64,000 bases of DNA from Aplectana chamaeleonis (lineage: Eukaryota; Nematoda; Chromadorea; Rhabditida; Cosmocercidae): positions 52,501 through 116,500 of the forward strand of contig JAPDOI010001919.1 of NCBI GenBank assembly GCA_029168955.1, in the 5' to 3' direction. The notes under the pieces were generated by a model that saw only the letters and a list, made by a program, of their open reading frames with translations, was not told the origin of the DNA and made no database searches. The position numbers and the translations under genes were made by a program. Below are positions 22,950 to 34,036 of this stretch, one piece after another. Positions within the stretch are counted from its first letter, which is position 1. Each line of letters opens with the position of its first letter.

Positions 22950-23890
22950 ATTGTTCCACCTAGAAGGGAAGGGGCAGGGTCCAGCGGGGAGTTCTGAGAT
23001 CTCAGAATATCTACGACTACCCTTGGTGACCAAAATTTTAGTAAAAATATCGCTTATATTTACGAACGTCCTCCTCCCAGGCGCAAATTTAGTTCCGAAA
23101 CTTCACGTTCCCCACCGCAGGTTGACAATTTTCACGACCCCCACCGTTCCCCGTTGCGAAAGTTCTCAACCCAACTTGACCTGGGGGTCAGAGTGCCGCT
23201 ACGGTCAGACACAGAGCTGCCCTGATTACTTTGCCCGACTTTAATAAGGAGCTTAATTCAAAGTAAAGAGCTTTGACCAGCTGGGTGTGGTGACGCTCTC
23301 AGCGGAGCTACGACCTCCCTCTTTGTAACCACATTTCTGGGAAAAAATATGGCGGATTTTTACGAACCACACCTTCTCCTCCTTCTTCTCTTCTCCTTCT
23401 TCTTTTTGCCTTCTTACATGCGGTAATTTAGTTCAGACATTTTATGAACCCTCCCACAATTTAACAAATCCTTCTTTCACGGGCGACATTTTTACGACCC
23501 TGCAGCGTCCCCTTTGCCTCCAGTCGCAATCCCGCTGCACCCTGGGGGGTCGTAGCTCTGCTGAGGTTGAACACCAGAATCCGCTGAGCCCTCTGTACGA
23601 ACTTTATTGAATGGTTCATTTCACACTGGAAAGTACCCAGTGTGGAGGTAAAAACGTCGGCAGTAGGCAGTCCCTAGCAGGGTCGCGCTATCCTCAGCGG
23701 AGCTGCAACACCCCCCCCCCCCACTTAGTAAAATTTCCAAAAAAAACATTGAAAAACCTTCTCCAATTTTCATGTTTTGCAGGAAATAAGAACCATCCCC
23801 ACCAAAAAATTCTCCGGTTTTTAGTTGAAATGCTCACGACCCCCTTCAGCACCCGTTGAGAACCTGATCCTTTCCCTTAGAAATGTACTG
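22950..23890. repeat. Degenerate repeats with C/G-run and CGACC motifs
   Basis: Recurring phrases TTTTACGACCC, TTCACGACCCCC, CTCAGCGGAGCTACGACC / CTCAGCGGAGCTGCAACA, and CCCTGGGGGGTCGTAGCTC (inverted) appear several times at irregular spacing, with a homopolymer C run at about 23711-23722. A CT-rich block (TTCTCCTCCTTCTTCTC) sits at 23382-23405. These look like remnants of diverged tandem copies; I cannot fix a period. Similar TTTACGACCCC motifs occur at 825-866 and 25226-25242. Confidence 0.5.
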
Positions 23891-25440
23891 GAAATTCGCA
23901 CCACAAACTCTATAATTAGCTCATTCAAACACTAAAGCCCTTGAAAATAATGAATGAGGAATAACATTGTATAGCCTAGGCCGCTCATTTTGAGCCAGTC
24001 GAAGCAAGGCTTATCGGGCTTATAATGTCAAATCTCCGTTTCACTGATAATATAATATGTCACTGTCATATTTTGCCATCACCGAACGCTCCACTGCTTA
24101 CTCAGCCTGGACTTATCCTAAAGAAAGGAACCTAAGCTATATAGATGGTCAACCCTGATGGAACACAACGCAGTGGTTGGCAACTTATAAAGCCAGAAAA
24201 ATGTTGATGCATGAAAAGTTGCACCACAGGCAGAAGAAGATGGAACAGATCGGTCCATGTCTCCGCCGCAATAAAGGCCGCATTGGCGCATTCTGAGCTG
24301 CACTACGAGTGCTTATACGACGAGTTTAACGTGAATTTGAACCAAACAGGAAGGAATTTTGGGCCGTAATAAGGGTCAAGCGTGGTTGCACCGCTAGAAA
24401 ACGGAATGTGGGGGGAGGGCGTCGCAAGAACAAATTTGAAAACTTTACAAAGAGCGTGATTCGAATTTCGGGCCAGAAAATGTCCCAGGACGACCGTCGA
24501 GATGATAATGGCATTGATTCAATATGCCACGTGTGCTAGCAGATGTTGTCGATTACTTGCCTGGCTTGTCAGCTCGCGAAGGTAGCAGTTAAGTTGTTGG
24601 TCTTGGCACAAGTTGTTGGATCGTTATTGAAAACTTGAACACATCTTTCAGTGTTAAGTACTTTTCTAGGTCCACGCGCATCAAGAGAGGTTGTTTAGTT
24701 AAATGGGTGGATTTTAGCAGGGATTTCAGTTGAAAAAGCGGGAGTTTGAGTTGGAAGGACTAAAGCAGCTGGCCGTTCACTTGTTACAGGGGTTTTAACA
24801 AGTGTTTAGGTTGTTGAAAAACTTCTGAGTAGATTTGTTTTTGAAGGAAAACACATTTTGATGTTGAATAAAAAATCGAAAACATTGAAGCGGCATTGTG
24901 GCAAAAACCAGCAGCATTGTGGCAAAAAAACCAATGAAACTTTGTATAGAAGTAACTCATTGAAGAAAGGTCAGTACGAGTGACTATAAATTCTGCATGC
25001 ATGAAATCTGCCTCTTTTCTACTTCATAATACATGCAATGACTCTCAAACACGATAGAAAACACGGATTTCTCGCGCGATTCAAGTTTTCACAAAGCTAC
25101 CACGCCAGGATCACCCGCGAGTGCGGTCCTCGTTTGAGAAAAAGTGCAACCTTTTCCGTATCTGGGTCAAGCAACCCGTTGGACAAAATGCGTTCGTTGT
25201 TGCGACCCCCCTCCATTCGTGGCAAAGCTTTGCGACCCCTCCCTAGGAATGGCCCTCTGAATTCAAGGTAGACCCACCAACTTTGCTGAGGATTTGGATG
25301 CTCGTCGAAATTGCAATTGTCGAAATAGCGAAAGGATGGTTTCGAGGAGCCTTCCAGTGCCATATATGTTACTCTTATGGGCCGTAACTAAGCGGTACGG
25401 TAAAATAGACCCAGTAGTAAAGTAGAAAAAAGCAATGCTT
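23891..25440. other. Unassigned stretch
   Basis: No gene recognised. It contains G/T-rich runs with repeated TTGTTGG / GTTGAAAA words (24590-24850) and CAGCATTGTGGCAAAAA twice (about 24891-24930). Confidence 0.45.
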
Positions 25441-25449
25441 AGGTCCAGC

Positions 25450-25850
25450 AGTTTCTGTGGGGTTATCCCAGATACGTGTGGCCAAGCACTGTCCTGAAGA
25501 AGGTGAACAGAAATTGCTGGACCTGGGCTGGGAAGTTTTTCCTCACCCTTCATGTAGCCCAGGTCTCGCCCTTTCCGACTACCATCTGTTCCGCTCGACG
25601 CAGCACTTCCTGGATGGAAAACAGTTCACTCACGATGACGAATTCTAAAGGGCCTTAGAATAATACGTCGACTCAAAACAGCCAGAGTTCTACGCGTCGG
25701 AAATTCATGATCTGCCCAATCGGTGGCGAAGGATGCTCAAATGTGATTGGAAATATTTTGTAGGGTGAGCCTTGTTTGTTTTTGAAATAAATGTTTTTTT
25801 GCAAGCCGTGAAAAGTCCGGAAACTTTTGCGCCAACCAAATGGTATTCTC
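25450..25850 (+). pseudogene. Mariner-family transposase C-terminus, decayed
   Basis: Translation on the plus strand gives LLDLGWEVFPHPSCSPGLA, then LSDYHLFRSTQHFLDG and KQFTHDDEF, a stop, then PEFYASEIHDLPNRWRRMLK. This is the C-terminal part of a Tc1/mariner-superfamily (DD34D) transposase, which normally cuts and pastes the element. In the conserved SPDLAPSDYHLF-type motif the catalytic aspartate after SP is a glycine here (SPGLALSDYHLF). Two in-frame stops follow (about 25646 and 25661). The upstream catalytic domain is not recognisable. AAAAGTCCGGAAACTTTTGCG at about 25810-25830 may be the 3' terminal repeat. The element is dead. Confidence 0.85.
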
Positions 25851-26595
25851 AAGGTTTACACCTATTTACTCTCGAATCGACGGATTCCTTAACTTCACAA
25901 TGACTTTTTCCTTTTCATACGTCGAATTGAAGCCCCACTGCAGAGACTGATAATGATAAAGTCCTTTCTAGGAAGAAAGAAGGTATTCAACAACAATCTC
26001 TGCACTGAACTCATCTCAACGCACTGTTTACGATGAACTCCGTTCATGAGTTTGTCTTTGAAAAATAATGGTAGTATCCCTCAGAAGCAGAACAGTAATG
26101 AAAAATGGATACGAAAGCCTTCCCAGAGGCAAAAAATAGGTTTTGAAGATTATCCTAGCGGGCGAGCAAGGCCGGCCTCCTTGGGTCTAATTGTTGTCGT
26201 CAACACAGACACGTCTCCATAGCTGCCGGTTTTGACCTGCAATCATCGGCAGTAGTTCTTCTTTGAAAGAAGAATTATAGATTTGAGAATTAGTCGTCGA
26301 AAACATTCGGGAATCTCCTTCAGGCGTAAATCTGCTTAATCCAATGCCTATTTTGATAAAAATTCGACATTGACACGTGTGGCGGTGGAACAGCAGTCTC
26401 TATCTAATTTTAACCCTTCACCATTATTTCGGACTTTTTTCCGTTTTTTTTTTGTTCAATTGATATCTTTTACTTATTTGAGCCTTCTTGTCGGACCTAT
26501 CTTCGTATTTGATTGTTCCCGTTGGACCTTTCGTTTCGTTGCTGTTCAGCGGTTTGACCGTGGTCGAAGTCGAATCTCGACTGATTATTGAAATT
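25851..26595. other. Unassigned stretch
   Basis: Contains the second copies of two dispersed repeats (about 26181, CTTGGGTCTAATTGTTGTCG; about 26248-26330, matching 7893-8000). From about 26370 it may be 5' CR1 sequence, but no motif confirms that. Confidence 0.4.
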
Positions 26596-26599
26596 TCTC

Positions 26600-27343
26600 A
26601 GATCAAATCACTTGTGAAATCATGACAAGTCGGCTAGACCGACGGCTCGCCAGGCCAGTAAGGCAAACAATGCTGTCAGCGGAGAGCTTGAATCAACTTC
26701 AGTAGGGGAGCCTGGGGTTATCAATGAGATACCAGTTGCTGACTTTGCTAATATGTCGGCTCAGCAACTCATGAACGCCATCCTTAAACGTAGTCAGGAT
26801 CCCTTGATCTACAAAATGGTTGGAGCTCTCATTCAAAAATTTCCAGAACAGGTTTTGTCGGGCATTTAATCCGAAAAATGGAGCGAAACATAGTGGTTCT
26901 CAGCCTTTCCGAGGCTTCAAAACACCTGTTTCCTTTGGAGAAGCGGGATGACCTGGAAGGAAAAGTTGACAAGGTTTTGAGTATTTTGACACTAGTCTGA
27001 AGTCCGTCAGATGTGTTTCGCATTAGGAATTTGACTGAGAAAGACACACGTCCGCGTCTGGTTAAAGTCGTAAACGAAACGGCAATACTGGACCGCGGCA
27101 TCGGCCAATACCCGTAGGCTTCATGTGTCCGGCTTTCCAGACACACGCGCGTAGGAGTGTGAATAAAGAAGAACGTCAGCGAGAAGTCAAGGTGAGGAAG
27201 CAGTGTAAGGAGCGCAATAGGCAGCTAGACGCCCGGACCTGGGTTGTGTACCGCGGCGGAATTCGACGTATCGATGGCCTACCTGGATCGGGAGACGCCG
27301 ATTTGGTCACGGAGCACCCCAAAGGTTTGAACTCTTTTCTGTT
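26600..27343 (+). pseudogene. CR1-type LINE ORF1 remnant
   Basis: Frames joined by eye give a recognisable nematode CR1-like ORF1: RQASKANNAVSGELES, MSAQQLMNAILKRSQDPLIY, KMVGALIQKFPEQVLSG; then in another frame MERNIVVLSLSEASKH, DDLEGKVDKVLSILTLV and RPRLVKVVNETA; then SVNKEERQREVKVRKQCKER and TWVVYRGGIRRIDGLPG. ORF1 proteins of this clade bind the element RNA. Several stops and at least two frame changes show it is inactive. The endonuclease part of ORF2 follows after the MITE at 27344-27827. Confidence 0.75.
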
Positions 27344-27827
27344 TTAAGGCATCGTGCGCCCTGAAAATCAATTCCAAATTTCTTGTAACATGAAACCATT
27401 CTGACTAGCTGACACCACCCACGAAATTAGAGGTTCTGAAAATGAGCACCTTCAAAGTTTTAACCACATGAAAACTACTGCTAGGTCGATCATCTAACAC
27501 TTCTGGGTCGATCATCTAGCACTTTTTCATTGAATGTTGATGCGACCTTCCAACAACTTGGAAAACATTTGTCGCACAAACCCCTCATGCAAGAAAACAT
27601 AGAAAATGACAGTGACCAGGCTTCAGATTGAAGAAATCCTTCAAAAACGATTTTGGTGCGAAATTCAAATCTAAGTTAACAGTGTATTCTAATAGGTTTT
27701 TCTTTCCAAGTGATCCAAGTGGAGGTTTTTCGAGGGCTCTTCCGACGTTTTCGTTCACTAACGCGGACAACCTATACAAAATCATGGAAAAATGTTATAC
27801 GGTTTTCGACGCGGACGATGCCTTTAA
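27344..27827 (+). mobile_element. TTAAAGGC-type MITE (484 bp) inserted in the CR1 element
   Basis: Begins TTAAGGCATCGTGCGCCCTG and ends, on the opposite strand, TTAAAGGCATCGTCCGCGTC; both edges are TTAA. It separates CR1 ORF1 (ending about 27343) from the start of the CR1 endonuclease (TTTAATGCTCGAAAC, FNARN). The nested order shows the MITE is younger than the LINE. Confidence 0.75.
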
Positions 27828-28350
27828 TGCTCGAAACTTTTGTAATAAAATGCATTATCTTGAGTACTTTCTAGCAACTCACGATCCTGACTTCACTTAC
27901 AACAGAAGCATGGCTCTTTTCGAATATATCCAATGCTGAAATAATTTCTGAATATCCATACAAAGTTTTCCGGTCACATCGTAGAGGCAGTAGAGTTGGT
28001 AGAATTTGTTGTCTTGTGCAACACTCTGTGAACATTTTATCGACTGCTTCCCCTTTTGTCCTTAGATCGGATTTGCTCGTTTTGGATGTTTCCAATTCAC
28101 AGTTCCTGACGACGTTCAGATTAGTCTTATTTTATCGACCTCCTTGCTCAATTTGAGCAGAGGACTTCTTGATGCTCTCGTTGATACTTGCCTCTCTAGT
28201 AAACTGCTTATAATGCCTGGAGATTTGAACTTGGACATTGATCGAACACTAAATATTTGTAGAAGTTCTATTTCAAGGAATTCTCTGGAGTTCTGGAAAC
28301 AACTTCAGCTTATCGAAGCACGCGTACTCACCTACTGAGACAAACCATTG
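27828..28350 (+). pseudogene. CR1-type LINE ORF2 endonuclease remnant
   Basis: Translation gives NARNFCNKMHYLEYFLATHD (EN domain start), then after a stop SFPVTSXRGSRVG..CCLVQHSV-type text, SPFVLRSDLLVLDVSNSQ, FLTTFRLVLFYRPPC and LIMPGDLNLDIDRTLN. The YRPP and GDLNLDID motifs are hallmarks of the apurinic-like endonuclease of CR1/Jockey-type LINEs, which nicks target DNA to prime reverse transcription. Stops and frameshifts are present. Sequence similarity ends near 28340, with no reverse transcriptase domain, so the element is 3'-truncated by another repeat. Confidence 0.8.
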
Positions 28351-28487
28351 CTCGGAGTGGGACCGGCTCCTTCCATTTATGACGTCATCGCCCGAACAGC
28401 GGCCGAGGGCGAACTGGCACCGGGGCGACAGCAGTGCCAACTCCAGAGATAGAGGGACTCAGGATTGGTTGTTCCCTGAATGATAAC
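28350..28487 (+). repeat. Dispersed repeat shared with 60620-60760
   Basis: CCATTTATGACGTCATCGCC, then GCGGCCGAGGG and GGATTGGTTGTTCCCTGA, align with the reverse complement of about 60620-60760 (CCATTTATGAAGTCACC, GCAGCCGAGGG, GGACTGGTTGTTTTTTGA). On the minus strand at 60 kb the frame reads LELAHPIYEVTLTAAEG, so the repeat may derive from a coding sequence. It sits immediately upstream of the 42-bp array. Confidence 0.65.
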
Positions 28488-28925
28488 CTGCGGGATCCCA
28501 GTGAGAGTGCGCCGGACGCCAGATAAAGTATACGGGACCCCAGTGGGAGTGCGCCGGACGCCGGATAAAGTGTATTGAACCCCAGTGGCAGTGCGCAGGA
28601 CGCCGGACAAAGTATGCGGGACCCCACTGGCAGTGCGCCGGACGCTGGACATAGTATACGGGACCCAAGTGGGAGTGCACAGGATGCCGGGGAAGGTATG
28701 TGGGACCCAGTGGACGTGTGTCGCAGAAAGTGGGTGGGACCCAAGTGAGAGTGTGCCGTACACCGCAAAAAGTAAGCGGGATTGCAATGGGATTGCGCAG
28801 GACGCCGGGAAAAGTTTGTGGGATCCAAGTGGGAGTGCGGGGGACGCCGTAGGTGAAGTGCGGGACCCAGATGGAAATGTGCCAGACGCCGTAAAAAGTG
28901 TGCGGCACCCCCGAAGGAGTGTGCT
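28488..28925. repeat. 42-bp minisatellite array 2
   Basis: About ten units of 42 bp of the form GGGACCCCAGTGGGAGTGCG plus CCGGACGCCGGATAAAGTAT. It is clearly the same family as array 1 at 15443-16370 (GGGACCCAAATGAGAGTGCG plus CCGGACGCCGTAGAAA). Units are more diverged toward the right edge. Long overlapping frames on both strands come from the period being a multiple of three. Confidence 0.9.
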
Positions 28926-29602
28926 GGCCAAGCCGAGCATTCACGGGGTCCCTTGAACAATCGACCTCCGTTTCTTCTCCTCGTTATTTCGCTTTCATGG
29001 CTACTCAGGCAAAAATATCGAATCACCCGCGAAGTTTCTGTATTCCATGGCCTCCCGGAATACTGCTAGTGCGATTTTCGGCCTAAGTCCGCTTTCTGTC
29101 ATCCTGTGGAATACTAAAGAGTGCGTGGTGCAGTGGCAGACATGAAAAAAACATGGTAAAGCAAATGATCACACTGTGGGGGGGGGCAAGCGCCGGACAA
29201 TAGAACCCGTGCTCGACTTGGGGGAGCGACAGCAGATGCTTCCCCGAGGGGGGCTTCAGGGGAGGTCCCTGCTCTACTCTGGCGCTTGCCCACCCGAGAG
29301 AAAGAGACGAATGAGATTCGAAGAAGTCGGAGAAGGCAGTTTACGATAATAGAGGCTAAAAAAGGCATAGTCCAAACGCAGGCATCGTAATTTCACGTCA
29401 AGTTTTGTCCCGATTTGATGCGATTTCACCTGTGATCTCTCAATCAGGTGCTCAACCGGTATGAAGGGCGAATTACCTCAGAGACAGCCGCATTTTGCCC
29501 AACAGGGCCGGCCCTGGACGGGGACTTCGAGTTCCTATGAGAAATGTGCGAAGAATGAGACGTCGACGTGCGTAGTAGCCCGATATCCTGAAAACCAATT
29601 TT
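28926..29602. other. Unassigned stretch
   Basis: Nothing gene-like. GGGCAAGCGCC at about 29187 and GGCGCTTGCCC at 29281 form an 11-bp inverted pair around a G/C-rich segment. Confidence 0.4.
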
Positions 29603-29634
29603 TAGGTGTGATACAATCGATTGCATCACACCTA
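29603..29634. repeat. 32-nt palindrome, copy 1
   Basis: TAGGTGTGAT, one base, CAATCGATTG, one base, ATCACACCTA: 15 of 16 positions pair, only the single inserted bases do not. A second copy is at 30509-30540, on the far side of the Tc1-like element. Confidence 0.9.
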
Positions 29635-29649
29635 AGTTCTATGGATTAA

Positions 29650-30508
29650 CAGTAGCGAACAGAAGTCTTCGGACAAGACCTTTTTCCGAATAATGTTTTA
29701 ATACATATCTTGGCTTGGCCTTAGCGAAACATGATGAAACTTCAGTATGTCATAGGGCATCACAACTCTTGCTTTACACATACACAAGAATAGGTTTTGA
29801 AGGTGCAGTTTTTGAACATGGAACTTATCTCTCATTTTGTGGGATTATTTTAAATTAGGACTATTCCTTTAAAACATGGCTATTACAATTTCAAACCCGC
29901 AGCAGTTATTCACCAATCAAAGGTCTTCGGAACCGTTGTATAACTTTGTGAGAAAATATTCTGTATGAGAATTTTTCTGAAGACCGAAAATTGAACAGGT
30001 TGGAAATGTTTTTGCAAATTCATCTCTATAAAATTAGTCGCCCCATAACCATTTCAAAATATGTGCTTCATAAGCTTTGACAAAGTAATACAACTGGTAC
30101 ATGGATTCCGCTCTTTTTCGATAACGTCAAAGAGAGATACTTAATAGGTGCAATATCGCCTAATTTTATTTCGATTTCATTTCTAGAAAACAACGATAGA
30201 TTGATTTTTTACAAGGTTATACAACATTTCCGGAAACCCTAAAATGGCGAATAACTGCCACGGGTTTGCAATTGTAATAGCCATGTTTTAAGGAAACGGT
30301 CCAAATTAAATATTACAACGAAATCATAAATGAACTCCATATTTAAATACTGCATCTTGAAAACCTAACCGTGCGTATGTGTAAAGCAAGAGTTGTGATG
30401 CCCCATAACATACTAAAGTTTCATCAAGTTTCGCTAAGGCCAAACCAAGCTATGTATGAAAACATTATTCGCGAAAAGGCGTTGTCCGAAGACTTCTGTT
30501 CGCCACTG
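29650..30508. mobile_element. Tc1-like non-autonomous element with about 260-bp inverted repeats
   Basis: The left end CAGTAGCGAACAGAAGTCTT is matched on the opposite strand at the right end by CAGTGGCGAACAGAAGTCTT; CAGTGG..AACA.AAGTCTTCGGAC is typical of Tc1/mariner termini. The arms (29650-29912 and 30248-30508) are about 260 bp and diverged. The right end is followed by TA; the left is preceded by TTAA, consistent with a TA target apart from one extra base. No transposase frame in the 335-bp centre. Confidence 0.8.
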
Positions 30509-30540
30509 TAGGTGTGATACAATCGATTGAATCACACCTA
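30509..30540. repeat. 32-nt palindrome, copy 2
   Basis: Same palindrome as 29603-29634, with one unpaired position. Its first TA is the target dinucleotide at the right end of the Tc1-like element. Confidence 0.9.
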
Positions 30541-31273
30541 TAACTGGGGTTTCAAAGACCGTTTAGAACAGTCTAGAAGAACTAAATCGATTACTTGGAT
30601 CCTTGGCTAAGTTTCCCGCACGTTGTAGCAACACGAAACTCCATATCACCCCAGGTAGCGCTGTTTGGCTTAAAGCTGCTTCCAAGAGATTTTGGGTGCA
30701 TTTTGACATATTCTAATTGTAGTTTCCGTGTCTGAAATTACACCTAGGTGCCCTCAGGGCATGAAAAACCCTATGCTTTCGCACCTTGGAAATTGCCCAA
30801 CAAGTCAATTTCGTGGAGGAAATTGCAAGAGATATCACAGCGAAGAATGCTCTTCTCAAACAGTCTTTTATATATCGTTTCGCAGCATTGCGAAATTTTG
30901 ACCTTCAGAAAATGCAACATAGATTACGACATTCCAGAACATCTGTGTCATTTCGTTGACAGGATAGTTCGCTTTTAATGACCTCGATGACAGTGAATAC
31001 TCAACATCACTGCTGCTGACATATCCAGGAGCACTTTGGTGACACACTTCACCTGGCCGCGACTCCGCTTTCATGTCGGGAGTATTAACGATGGTCATGC
31101 TACTGCCGTCTATTGTATTGCATGCTTTCTCCTCCAGTGAATTGTCATTTCTTCTTGTGAGTTTCTGCCTTATTTTTAAATCTCCATTTCATATCCTGCC
31201 TCATTTGTTTGTCGCAGTTGTTCCTAACTGTTCAGTTTCTTTATTGATTTCCTGTCTCATTTTGCTCTCTCAC
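30541..31273. other. Unassigned stretch
   Basis: No gene recognised. A frame at 31073-31408 is hydrophobic but runs into the next TIR element, so I do not call it. Confidence 0.4.
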
Positions 31274-32531
31274 AAGGGAACCTCGCATGGCCTACCCCAA
31301 CATTTAAAAGATGATGAATGTTTTCTGGTCAATTCTGGTCCGCTGTCTTCGAATCTGACATCTGATTTTGCAACGGACACCTCTGAATGGAGTCATAAGC
31401 GTTTTTGAAGCCTTGTGAAAAAATAAGGGTGCCCATTAGCCAATTTTTAGGGTGTTTGAAAAAAAGTTTCGGATTTGGCTCAAAACTTTTAACTGGGGGT
31501 TATTCAGGGCGCTCAACGCGAATCTGGAGTCTGTTTGTCGCTACACTTATGATAACTGTAGCCTACGGTAGGCATAATGCCTCTTAACTGGCTTTGCCTA
31601 CCTTAAAAATTCGAAAATCAAAAATGGACCTCAAACTCGTGTTCGGCGTCCCATATAACACCCATAGAGAAATTTTGAAACAAATCTAAGACTTTTACCA
31701 AGCTAGCGTAATCTATTACAAATCGATAAACGGATTGCAGATTCGTGTTTAGCACTGCAAATAACCCCCAGAGCAACAATTCGAGCCATATCTATCTAAC
31801 CACTCCTGGAATTGGCCGACGTCGCGATTTGCTATAAAAGTTTCCTCCCGATGGGAAGCTTTGAACGAACCAAGTCGAAAAGCTCGGAAAATCGTCAAAT
31901 AGACCCCAGATTCGTGATCCCAAATTAGCCACCTGGTGGGATTTTGTGTTAAATCTCCAAAAATTTTTTGTAACGCTTTCAGAGGTATAAATAAGCGCCC
32001 AACCAAAAATCTGCGCAAGTCCAAAACGCTATCAGTCTTTGCAACGTTTGGAAAATGTGCCTTCAGCCAAAATTTGCTCATTGGGGTAGTTTTTGGCACT
32101 GAAAACAAGCATGAGGTCCGCTTCCGTATTTCGCAAACACTAAGGGGTATGGTATACTTTGTCGCAGGAATGAGCGACAGGCATGCAATCTAACACAAAT
32201 CGCGGCGGGACCCGCATCGGAGCAATGGCAACGGCCATCGTAGCAACAGATGTCGCATGTGAGTCGCAGCGACGTGTCGCGGGGGGCTGACATACTGCAA
32301 ATAAGCCACAGCCTGTCGCTACCACTGTCGCTGTCGCTGTGCAGAGCGACGCGACCGTGTGTCGCAAGAGTACACTGTACCCCTGATGCGAGTTTTGGAT
32401 AGAAAAAAAGCGGGAAATACGAACATTGACAGGCCATAGCTTTTCGTTCAGATTTGAAGAGGGCGTGCTAGAGTTGGTTAAAAAACGTTTATCAGCTTTC
32501 TGATCCGGGGGTACACCATGCGAGGTTCCCT
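31274..32531. mobile_element. 1.26-kb TIR element (AGGGAACCTCGCATGG)
   Basis: Left terminus AGGGAACCTCGCATGGCCTA; right terminus, on the opposite strand, AGGGAACCTCGCATGGTGTA. Subterminal similarity continues in diverged form (AATGTTTTCTGG / AACGTTTTTTAA). Interior blocks (AGGGTGTTTGAAAAAAAGTT, GTAGCCTACGGTAGGCATAATG, GCCCAACCAAAAATCTGCGC, GAAAATGTGCCTTCAGCC) recur in order at 45300-45970. No ORF is conserved between copies, so it is non-autonomous. A run of CTGTCGCTGTCGCTGTGC at about 32323-32341 is local low complexity. Confidence 0.75.
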
Positions 32532-32843
32532 AGTCGGTATAATAGTGTTAATTTGACCTCCCACCGTGATCTCATTTTGCCGTCTCAGTTTAACACTATA
32601 TTATGAACTAATGGTACGGCTTTCAAAACCCCTCTCACCCCGGATAGAAGGCCACCTTGATTCTTGATCGGTCGGAGGGCCGACCCCCACAACCGGACGT
32701 CGACGGGTCCGACCCCGCCCCCTCTGTGATACATCACACCTCACCCCGAACACTGTTCTTGACACAATTCTCCTTCTGAGGGCTACCACAAATGTTTTCC
32801 ATTGAAGATTTAGGGACGAACTTCATCGTGAACAATTGTTTGC
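32532..32843. other. Short unassigned stretch ending in a MITE terminus
   Basis: GAACTTCATCGTGAACAAT at 32819-32837 resembles the right end of the 4791-5282 MITE. No gene. Confidence 0.4.
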
Positions 32844-33250
32844 TTGAAGGCAAGGTCCGGTCAAATTTTGAAACTACCGAAATCTGGGTTAGATAGATTG
32901 GGGTGGCGTTGCTGAACATCGTCTGAACGTTTCACGAACTCTGAGTCCTTAGTTCTGGAGAAAACAGCCTCAAAGTCAGGGATTACGGTATTTACAGCAT
33001 GTTAATCATGGCTGGGATGACCGATATTTACACTGCAGTTCTGAAGAATGCGTGGACGACCGCTAAAATATGGACGATGTCCACACTTTTCTGACTTTTC
33101 TGGCACAGCGGTTGACGGAAGCTGCTGGAATAACTTGAAGAAGACCAGTTTTTACGCAGTCTTCGCATGTTCCTTGGGACTACCTGTAGCAAGAGCACCG
33201 ATTTAGCGGGAAATCTCAAAATCGAAATTCTGCCCGGACCCTGCCTTTAA
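32844..33250 (+). mobile_element. 407-bp MITE (TTRAAGGCARGGTCCGG)
   Basis: Left end TTGAAGGCAAGGTCCGGTCA; right end on the opposite strand TTAAAGGCAGGGTCCGGGCA. The second copy, in opposite orientation, is 43105-44447 and contains an insertion; this uninterrupted copy gives the empty site. The terminus shares TTAAAGGCA with the other MITEs of the window. Confidence 0.85.
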
Positions 33251-34036
33251 GCTCTTTAAAAAATTAATGTGATTCGCAATTTATTCTCCAGTTTTCTTCT
33301 ATCGATGTATAAACGATTAAGATCATAGGTCTGCACGCAGCCAAGTACTTTTTCATCATAGCCTAGCTCATGTTGCTTGCTTTTTTTATCCTGTAGAAGA
33401 CATGCCTTAGGTTTCATTTTAGTTACATTCTTCGGATTGAAACTTTATTCAAATCAAACTCCTCCCCAGATTAGGACTCTTGCCAACTGGACACCCTTGC
33501 AGAAACGTACAACCGTCAATTTCGACTCTTGAGTACAAAAATGTGAGAAGAAAGCAACACGTTCTAACCTGTCATAACTTGTCAACAACAGGTTCTAACT
33601 AGTCAGATAATGCTACGCAACTACCACTGTGTATGTTAATTCAAGAGTGTTCGTTTGGAATCACCTCCAGATTAGTGAATGGTCATGCGTTTGAGTTAAA
33701 ATAGAGACTGATACTTGAGGATTTTTACCCGAAAATGCCAGGAGAGCTCAATTTTTCCATAACCCTGTGCTTAGTGGAAAACTCGGGAGATTGACAGCCC
33801 CGACAGCAGCCTTGGCGGGCGAGGAATAGAGATTCCTCTTGAGGCCCTTTCACAGTTGCCCGACCGACTTCGGACGAGTCGTTATCGAATGTGGAATATC
33901 TATCTACTTTATCCTATCCATCTTATCTTCCTTGACTTCTCAAATTCGGTAATGAGTCGGCCGACGTCGGCCGGCAAACTACGAAAGGCGCTTTAGTAAT
34001 GGGTTAGACCGCCCATTTACTTAGAGTGCGCGCAAT
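33251..34036. other. Unassigned stretch
   Basis: Only short frames; contains AACAGGTTCTAACTAGTCA / GTTCTAACCTGTCATAACTTGTCA as a small local duplication near 33560-33605. Confidence 0.4.

Noticed and set aside
31073..31408. 111-codon hydrophobic frame as a membrane protein
   Set aside because: It crosses the left boundary of the 1.26-kb TIR element at 31274, so the second half is transposon sequence; no splice sites or family features.
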